64,000 nt of DNA from Mariniphaga sp964559175 (GTDB taxonomy: Bacteria > Bacteroidota > Bacteroidia > Bacteroidales > Prolixibacteraceae): the NCBI GenBank assembly GCA_964559175.1, contig CAZLGT010000024.1, positions 1 through 64,000 on the forward strand. Reading direction: 5' to 3'. The translations under genes were made by a program, and so were the position numbers. The notes beneath the pieces are model-generated. The model had not been told where the DNA came from and searched no databases. It worked only from the letters and a program-made list of their open reading frames with translations. Positions 58,733-64,000 of this stretch are shown here, piece by piece; the stretch's first letter is position 1, and the number at the start of each line of letters is the position of its first letter.

Positions 58733-59071
58733 TTATTTTGAAAGAAATTTATTCATTGTTTGTTCGAAGTAATGTTTCCTGTTTCTGGCAATCGGGAGCA
58801 AAGTTTCGTTACACATTAAAACGAATAGTTTGTTATCAGGCTTCCTTATTTGCTTAACTACAAAATTTAAATTTATCAGAAAAGAATGATGAATCCGGAC
58901 AAAATAAGGTAGGTTGAGCAGCTTACTTATTTCTGCCAATGATTTCGAGCAAGTTAATTTCTCATTATTTAAAAAGAAAATTGTGCAATAAGCACGTCCA
59001 GCCCTGCAATATATAATTTCCTCAGCATTAATGTAATGAATAATTCCTGCTTGTTTAATTTGGATTTTCAT
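58733..59071 (-). CDS. Stand-alone LytTR DNA-binding protein
   Basis: 112 residues from the ATG at 59071 (MKIQIKQAGIIHYINAEEI). It is a bare LytTR domain (IIYCRAGRAYCTIFF; LPYFVRIHHSFLINLNFVVKQIRK) with no receiver, so it is not phosphorylated. Such regulators are common upstream of surface-protein operons in Bacteroidota. It lies just before the secreted operon on the same strand (201-nt gap), making that operon the likely target. The frame is open to 59149, but the shorter start fits the domain. Confidence 0.85.
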   Translation of the reverse strand: MKIQIKQAGIIHYINAEEIIYCRAGRAYCTIFFLNNEKLTCSKSLAEISKLLNLPYFVRIHHSFLINLNFVVKQIRKPDNKLFVLMCNETLLPIARNRKHYFEQTMNKFLSK

Positions 59072-59152
59072 GGGTGCCAGGTTTTTCGTCAAAGTTGATT
59101 TAATTTTGGTTTTACATGTTAAAAGTAAAAATTCCGATAAAAAAATCAAATT

Positions 59153-60211
59153 TTATTTTTTTATCAGTTCTGTTGAAACCGGCAGGTGGTCGGAGTGGCG
59201 ATAATCGTGCGTTTTAAAATTATACGATTCGAAAACAGGACTGTGGAAAATATAGTCGATGCGCAGAAAAGGAAGTTTATTCACGTAGGTTCGGCCCATG
59301 CCTTTGCCCGAGCTTACAAAAGCATCTTTCAGTCCTTTGCGCAACTGCTGGTATGAAAACGATGCCGGTATGTCGTTCAAATCGCCGCAAAGTATGATTG
59401 GGTAGGGGGTCTTTTCAATCATTTCCCTGATGGTTTCCACCTGGCCGGCCCGCATCTGGAACCCTTTTTTCAGCTTCGACCCCATTTCGCGGGCTTCCTT
59501 TATATCTTCTTCGGTGGAAACGCCCTGTTCGATGATGGCAAAATCCCGCGGATCGATGCCATAGGAGTGCAGGTGGACATTGAAAACCCGGACCGTATCT
59601 TCCCCAATCAGTACATCGGTGTAAATGGTAATGTTGCGGGAGTTCTCGAAACGAATTTCATCCATGTGAACGATGGGGTAGCGGGAGAGGGTTACCGATC
59701 CGAAGGTGCTGCTGGTGCGGGCAAACTGGTAGTGGTTGATAAAGTCGAGCTCTTCCACCGTTTGGGCCAGGTTGAAAATGTTGTTCTGCCGCAGTCGTAC
59801 TTCCTGCAGGCATATAATATCGGGCTGTACTTCCTTCAGGAAACGGATAATTTCGTTGGCTGTTTCGTGATGCGAAAGCTCCCCGGCTCCCCTGAAATGG
59901 TGCACATTAAACGACAAAATCTTTATTTCGGTTTCTTCAGAGGTTTTCTCCTGAAGTTGCATAAATCGTGTAAGATAAGTCCAGCCCGCGATAATGGTAA
60001 TTAGCGAAAACACAACGTATTTCGGACTGAAAACCAGCCAAAAAACCACAAAGGCAAGGTTTACGGCAAGGATGACCGGGTAGGCCAAACCAAGAAAGGC
60101 CGGAATCCAGTTTTTTTCAGGTGAAATGATCCCCGAAAAATAGGCGCCGAGCAGTGCCAGCACTGCCAGCAGGTTAATGGCCATAAATATGATTTTTACC
60201 AGTTTTCTCAC
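59153..60211 (-). CDS. Membrane-bound endonuclease/exonuclease/phosphatase family protein
   Basis: 352 residues. Three hydrophobic helices at the N-terminus (about 5-80) anchor an EEP catalytic domain: LSFNVHHFRG, CLQEVRLR, GDLNDIPAS and the late YRHSDHLPV, all carrying the metal and His residues of the family. The substrate could be a nucleic acid, phosphoinositide-like lipid or other phosphodiester. Many Bacteroidota carry such proteins, usually of unknown role. It lies just upstream of the LytTR gene on the same strand. Confidence 0.9.
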   Translation of the reverse strand: MRKLVKIIFMAINLLAVLALLGAYFSGIISPEKNWIPAFLGLAYPVILAVNLAFVVFWLVFSPKYVVFSLITIIAGWTYLTRFMQLQEKTSEETEIKILSFNVHHFRGAGELSHHETANEIIRFLKEVQPDIICLQEVRLRQNNIFNLAQTVEELDFINHYQFARTSSTFGSVTLSRYPIVHMDEIRFENSRNITIYTDVLIGEDTVRVFNVHLHSYGIDPRDFAIIEQGVSTEEDIKEAREMGSKLKKGFQMRAGQVETIREMIEKTPYPIILCGDLNDIPASFSYQQLRKGLKDAFVSSGKGMGRTYVNKLPFLRIDYIFHSPVFESYNFKTHDYRHSDHLPVSTELIKK

Positions 60212-60305
60212 GTTCTGAATCTGTGTATTGTTTTCGCTGACGTAAAAATGCCAAAGTTTTTGAAAAAATCCGAAGTTTCTTCAAAAATATTCTTCCGAAA
60301 ATAAT

Positions 60306-61145
60306 TCATCTGCGGCACCGGGCCATCCGGTTTTTGCCAAACACATCTTTTTTCAGTTCAACGGATGTAAAACCTGAATGCTCCAGCATCTGTATCATTT
60401 CTTCTCCCAGGTTTTCGTTGATTTCAAAAAACAGCCACCCGGTTTTTTTCAGATAGGTTTGGGCAAACGAGGCAATTTCACGGTAAAACAGCAGCGGGTT
60501 GGCATCGGGCACAAACAGTGCACTTTCCGGTTCATATTTCAGCACATTGGCAAACATGGCTGTTTTTTCCGATTCCCGCACGTAGGGAGGATTACTCACA
60601 ACAACATCGTATTCATCCCAGGCGTATTTTCCCCATTGCAACATATCGCTTTGAAAAAAGTGCACATCCAAATCATTGAGGGCAGCATTTTCGCGGGCAA
60701 CCTTCAGAGCTTCTGCCGACACGTCGGTAGCCGAAACCTGTGCCTGCGGAAACTGCTTTTTTATGGCCAGGGCAAGACACCCGCTTCCCGTCCCCATATC
60801 GATTACCGCAGGTTTTTCCGGAAGTGCCGTTTCTGCTATCCAGTGCGCCAGTTCCTCAGTTTCGGGGCGCGGAATTAAAACCGCCGGCGTCACTTTCAGT
60901 TTCAGCCCAAAAAATTCGGTTTCCCCCAAAATGTATTGCACCGGTTCGTAATTTTTCAACCGGTCCACCACAGCATAAACAGCCTTTTTGTGCCGCTCGT
61001 TCAGTTTCTGCTTCCGCAGCAAAACCTGTTCGGTAAAGCTGAGGCCGCAAACGTGTTCCAGAATGAGCCGCGTAAACGCCTTTACCTCGGTTTTCGGGTA
61101 CAAACCGGTTAATTCTTTTTCGATGTGTTGAATAGTAGCCTCCAT
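60306..61145 (-). CDS. prmC: Peptide chain release factor N5-glutamine methyltransferase
   Basis: 279 residues from the ATG at 61145 (MEATIQHIEKEL). The N-terminal helical domain is followed by the SAM-binding MGTGSGCLALAIKKQFP and the NPPY motif (VVSNPPYVRESE), which holds the target Gln of release factors RF1 and RF2. It methylates the GGQ loop of release factors. The frame is open to 61226, but that would run through the ribD start region; the two genes are divergent with 41 bp between their starts. Confidence 0.95.
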   Translation of the reverse strand: MEATIQHIEKELTGLYPKTEVKAFTRLILEHVCGLSFTEQVLLRKQKLNERHKKAVYAVVDRLKNYEPVQYILGETEFFGLKLKVTPAVLIPRPETEELAHWIAETALPEKPAVIDMGTGSGCLALAIKKQFPQAQVSATDVSAEALKVARENAALNDLDVHFFQSDMLQWGKYAWDEYDVVVSNPPYVRESEKTAMFANVLKYEPESALFVPDANPLLFYREIASFAQTYLKKTGWLFFEINENLGEEMIQMLEHSGFTSVELKKDVFGKNRMARCRR

Positions 61146-61158
61146 TGTGTTACTTTTG
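61128..61158 (+). promoter_or_regulatory. ribD promoter
   Basis: GTTG (TTG at 61128-61130), 20-nt spacer, TACTTTTG (61151-61158). It lies inside and just before the prmC start, 28 nt before the ribD ATG. Confidence 0.6.
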
Positions 61159-61164
61159 GCAGGG

Positions 61165-61197
61165 TAAAGATACCTTTTTCCCGGCAATGGAAACAAA
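61165..61197 (-). promoter_or_regulatory. prmC promoter
   Basis: On the minus strand TTTG (61197-61194), 21-nt spacer, TATCTTTA (61172-61165), one mismatch from TAnnTTTG. It overlaps the start of ribD, so the divergent pair shares one compact control region. Confidence 0.5.
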
Positions 61198-62233
61198 TGA
61201 AAAATACATGATGCGCTGCCTCGCACTGGCCCGGCTGGGGGGCGGCAGCGTGGCGCCCAATCCCATGGTGGGGTGCGTAATTGTTTGCAGCGGGAAAATC
61301 ATTGGCGAGGGATTTCACCAGAAATACGGCGAAGCCCATGCCGAAGTGAATGCCGTAAATGCAGTTGCAAATGCTGAACTTTTAAAAGAAAGCACCCTGT
61401 ACGTTTCGCTGGAACCCTGCGCACACCATGGCTTAACGCCTCCCTGTTCCGACTTGATTGTGGAAAAGCAGATTCCGCAGGTGGTCATCGGTACGGTTGA
61501 TCCCTTTTCGGAAGTGGCAGGAAAAGGAATTGAAAAACTGCGCAGGGCCGGAGTTGATGTGGAGGTGGGAATGCTGGAAGAGGAATGTCGCGAACTGAAC
61601 AAACGGTTTTTTACTTTTCACGAAAAAAAACGGCCGTACATCATTTTGAAATGGGCGCAAACGCCCGACGGGTTTATCGACATGGTTAGGAGCAGGAAAG
61701 ATTTTGGCGAACCTACCTGGATTACCGGCGATTTGGCGTTACGGCTGGTGCATAAATTCCGGTCGGAAGAGGGCGCCATTCTTGTGGGTACCAACACCGC
61801 AGAAAAAGACAATCCCTCGCTTACCGTTCGCCACTGGGCCGGCAACAACCCGCTGAGGGCAGTTATCGACAAAAACCTCAGGCTGCCTGAAAACCTGAAA
61901 TTGTTCGACGGTTCGGTAAAAACACTGGTTTTCAATTCGGTAAGGCAGGACGAAACCGAAGCAGTGGACCGGGTAAAAGTTTCTTTCGGTGAAAACAGTA
62001 TTCCTCAGATTTTGAATGAGTTGCACCGCCGGAAGGTATTGTCGGTTATTGTGGAAGGCGGCAAACAGTTGCTCGAAAGTTTTATCTGCGCGGGATTATG
62101 GGACGAAGTGCATGTGTTTACCGGAGCGAAATTTTTTCATTCGGGAATCCGTGCGCCTGAATTTACGGGTTTGCTAACCGCCAGCGAGCAGTTGGATGCC
62201 GACTGGCTGAACGTTTTCCGAAATCGCACCTAA
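61187..62233 (+). CDS. ribD: Bifunctional riboflavin deaminase/reductase
   Basis: 348 residues from the ATG at 61187 (METNEKYMMRCLALARLG). The N-terminal deaminase has the zinc site HAEVNAV and PCAHHGLTPPC; the C-terminal reductase has LKWAQTPDGFID, GTNTAEKDNPSLTVR and VEGGKQLLESF. It carries out two steps of riboflavin synthesis. The stop overlaps the convergent lipoprotein gene by 4 nt (62230-62233). Confidence 0.96.
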   Translation: METNEKYMMRCLALARLGGGSVAPNPMVGCVIVCSGKIIGEGFHQKYGEAHAEVNAVNAVANAELLKESTLYVSLEPCAHHGLTPPCSDLIVEKQIPQVVIGTVDPFSEVAGKGIEKLRRAGVDVEVGMLEEECRELNKRFFTFHEKKRPYIILKWAQTPDGFIDMVRSRKDFGEPTWITGDLALRLVHKFRSEEGAILVGTNTAEKDNPSLTVRHWAGNNPLRAVIDKNLRLPENLKLFDGSVKTLVFNSVRQDETEAVDRVKVSFGENSIPQILNELHRRKVLSVIVEGGKQLLESFICAGLWDEVHVFTGAKFFHSGIRAPEFTGLLTASEQLDADWLNVFRNRT

Positions 62234-62646
62234 AGGACAATGCTTCGGGGGCCGCCCGGCATAATTTCAATTTTTAAAACCCGCTCCACATAAAGGAAAT
62301 AGTAAAACAGTTTGTGATTCAGCTCAAACCCGTAATCTATGGTAGGTTCCCAGCCAACAATGGGTTCAAAAAACGATCGTTTTCCCGGCTGTGTGGAATT
62401 GTAATTCCAGGCATTTACATACTGGCGGTTCCAGTTTTCGTAATACCGTTGCGATCGGTATTGCGAGGGATTGTTATGAAAAGCATACCAGGTTTCAAAC
62501 TTTGCATCAAAAACAATCAATTCGTACTGCAGCGAATCTTCCACTGCTTCCGGTTCGTCGGTGGGTTCAATCTGTACAACGCCTTTTGGGGTTGAACAGG
62601 CCATGATAAACAGCAGTACTCCCGTTAATAAAATGAATTGTTTCAT
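62230..62646 (-). CDS. Small lipoprotein of unknown function
   Basis: 138 residues from the ATG at 62646, with lipobox FIMAC (Cys17). The mature part is acidic then aromatic-rich (FETWYAFHNNPSQYRSQRYYENWNRQYVNAWNYN), with a motif-like end (NHKLFYYFLYVERVLKIEIMPGGPRSI). This DUF6146-like pattern is found in Bacteroidota (tentative recollection). It is probably anchored in the outer membrane. Its stop overlaps ribD. Confidence 0.7.
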   Translation of the reverse strand: MKQFILLTGVLLFIMACSTPKGVVQIEPTDEPEAVEDSLQYELIVFDAKFETWYAFHNNPSQYRSQRYYENWNRQYVNAWNYNSTQPGKRSFFEPIVGWEPTIDYGFELNHKLFYYFLYVERVLKIEIMPGGPRSIVL

Positions 62647-62758
62647 AGCTCTCTCCTTTTTGTTTCCAAACACTTTTTGTTACGAATTTTATTCCAAAAT
62701 TGTTTTTGCAATGAATTTTTATGAAATTTAACACCGCAATATAAGATTATCATTTGAA

Positions 62759-64000
62759 ATGCAGTTCGGATTGGATTTTTGGTCGTTGTTTTCACTGGTT
62801 TTCCTGGTAACAGCCATTCCGGTGGCCATTCTTATTATCCTGGAAAAGCGGTCGCCATTTAAAACGGCTGCCTGGGTGCTTGCGCTGATTTTGCTTCCGG
62901 TTTTCGGAGTGGTATTTTACCTGTTTTTCGGGCAGGAATACCGCAAAAAGAAACTCTTTTCGCGCAAAGGGTTAAAAAGCCTGAACCGGTACCGGCAGTT
63001 GTCGTTCAGGCAGTTGCGTCAGTTTGAGCAGTCGCTTTTGAAACTCGCCCCAAAAGTTCGCTGGAAGGAAAACATCATCAGGCTGTTGCTGAAAAACTCC
63101 AGTGCACTGCTCACCACCGGCAATCGGCTGAAGATTTTGAACAATGCAGCAGAAACCTTTGCTGCCATTTTTGCTGCCATCGAAACTGCAGAGCACCACA
63201 TTCATCTGGAATATTACATTCTGGAAGACGATGAAATCGGAAACCGCCTGAAGGATTTGCTGATTGGGAAAAGCCAAGAGGGCGTTGAGGTGCGGATTAT
63301 TATAGACGATGTGGGAAGCTGGGGCCTGAGCAAAAAATACATTGCCGGACTGCGCAAAAGCGGCATCGAAATTTATTCGTTTATGGAAGTGCGGTTTCCG
63401 CGGCTCACCTCGCGTGTGAACTACCGCAACCACCGCAAAATTGTGGTCGTTGACGGGAAAATCGGGTTCACCGGAGGAATTAATTTTGCCGATCGCTATG
63501 TAAAAGGCGTAAAGGACATTGGCCCGTGGCGCGACACACACCTGCAGATTGAAGGCGATGCAGTAAACTGTTTGCAGGTGGTTTTTGCTGCCGACTGGTA
63601 TTTTGTGATTCACGAAAATTTAACCGGCAAAAAATACTTTCCCCAGCTCAGCGAAGCTCCCGGAGTTCCGGTTCAGATTTCGGCCAGCGGACCCGACTCC
63701 GACTGGGACAGCATTAGCCAGGCCTTTTTTGCGGCGTTGGCAGGCGCCAGGTCGGGGATTTATATTGCAACACCCTATTTAATGCCTCCGCTGGAAATCA
63801 TTTATGCCTTAAAAACAGCAGCCCTCAGCAATGTGGACGTGCGTATTCTGATGCCCGAAAAATCGGATACCGTTATTCCGCACTGGAGTTCGTTCTCCTA
63901 CATCGAAGAGCTGCTGGAAGCCGGGGTGCGGGTTTTCTTCTATCAAAATGGTTTTATCCACAGCAAATACATTATTGTTGACGATGTGTTTTCAACCGTT
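62759..64000 (+). CDS. cls: Cardiolipin synthase, 3' end cut off by window edge
   Basis: 414 residues visible, running off the window. Two N-terminal membrane helices (about 8-28 and 38-57) precede two phospholipase D domains. The first HKD motif is NHRKIVVVDGKIGFTGG; the second is seen just before the edge as HSKYIIVDD. The protein joins two phosphatidylglycerol molecules (or PG and CDP-DAG-type partners) into cardiolipin at the inner membrane. A full-length Cls is about 480-500 residues, so roughly 70-90 are missing. Confidence 0.93.
   Translation, partial: MQFGLDFWSLFSLVFLVTAIPVAILIILEKRSPFKTAAWVLALILLPVFGVVFYLFFGQEYRKKKLFSRKGLKSLNRYRQLSFRQLRQFEQSLLKLAPKVRWKENIIRLLLKNSSALLTTGNRLKILNNAAETFAAIFAAIETAEHHIHLEYYILEDDEIGNRLKDLLIGKSQEGVEVRIIIDDVGSWGLSKKYIAGLRKSGIEIYSFMEVRFPRLTSRVNYRNHRKIVVVDGKIGFTGGINFADRYVKGVKDIGPWRDTHLQIEGDAVNCLQVVFAADWYFVIHENLTGKKYFPQLSEAPGVPVQISASGPDSDWDSISQAFFAALAGARSGIYIATPYLMPPLEIIYALKTAALSNVDVRILMPEKSDTVIPHWSSFSYIEELLEAGVRVFFYQNGFIHSKYIIVDDVFSTV

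Overview
The window reads as an ordinary chromosomal stretch of a Bacteroidota bacterium, most likely an environmental member of the Marinilabiliales/Bacteroidales (inference; no 16S gene is present). The signs are a GldH gliding lipoprotein, a protein with a type IX secretion (T9SS) sorting domain, an HU-CCDC81/SPOR protein, an RprXY-like two-component pair, a five-helix type B succinate dehydrogenase/fumarate reductase, promoters of the form TTTG-N17-23-TAnnTTTG, and a general lack of Shine-Dalgarno sequences. No rRNA, insertion sequence, prophage, integrase or CRISPR array is visible.

Layout. 1-8.7 kb: a tRNA-Asn cut by the window edge, then dnaE-trxA-DUF58, greA-HIT, a degenerate Rieske-like lipoprotein and ahcY. 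8.8-13.4 kb: a sugar-catabolism-like group (two xylose-isomerase-type TIM barrels and a Tat-exported Gfo/Idh/MocA oxidoreductase) interrupted by an AlbA_2/Schlafen-type ATPase with a 12-nt tandem repeat. 13.4-20.8 kb: HU/SPOR protein, nucleotide-sugar genes galE and rfbB, and the holB-ricT-gldH-trmB-ATL operon. 21-30 kb: pgk, an AT-rich unknown gene, a C_GCAxxG_C_C redox protein, a CDF metal exporter, a LytS/LytTR two-component pair, a mini ExbB-like protein, a duplicated lipid-A-synthase N-domain protein, and acpP-fabF-rnc. 30-39 kb: purN, rprXY, lepA and sdhCAB. 39-44 kb: a six-gene minus-strand operon. 44-55 kb: a DUF488 pair with a probable dual-OB protein, AraC regulator, GntP permease, peroxiredoxin, rmuC, a KASIII, lpxH, a thioredoxin-like lipoprotein and ribF. 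55-59 kb: a secreted-protein operon. 59-64 kb: an exo/endonuclease, prmC, ribD, a lipoprotein and a truncated cardiolipin synthase.

The most unusual unit is the operon at 39.1-43.9 kb. A stand-alone corrinoid protein is followed by a MtaA/URO-D-type methyltransferase fused to two thioredoxin-fold domains, then a nucleotidyltransferase/HEPN pair, a single-domain homocysteine S-methyltransferase with an intact zinc triad, and a COG0523 (CobW-like) GTPase. Together these could move a methyl group from an unknown donor through a corrinoid to homocysteine, working like a split methionine synthase without the tetrahydrofolate module; this is inference from families and gene order.

Other threads worth following are: a Rieske-like fold whose His ligands are replaced; a 28-codon hydrophobic small ORF with an orphan terminator next to the sdh operon; four convergent gene pairs whose stop codons overlap by exactly 4 nt; and three genes whose -10-like box lies 4-5 nt before the ATG, suggesting leaderless transcripts.
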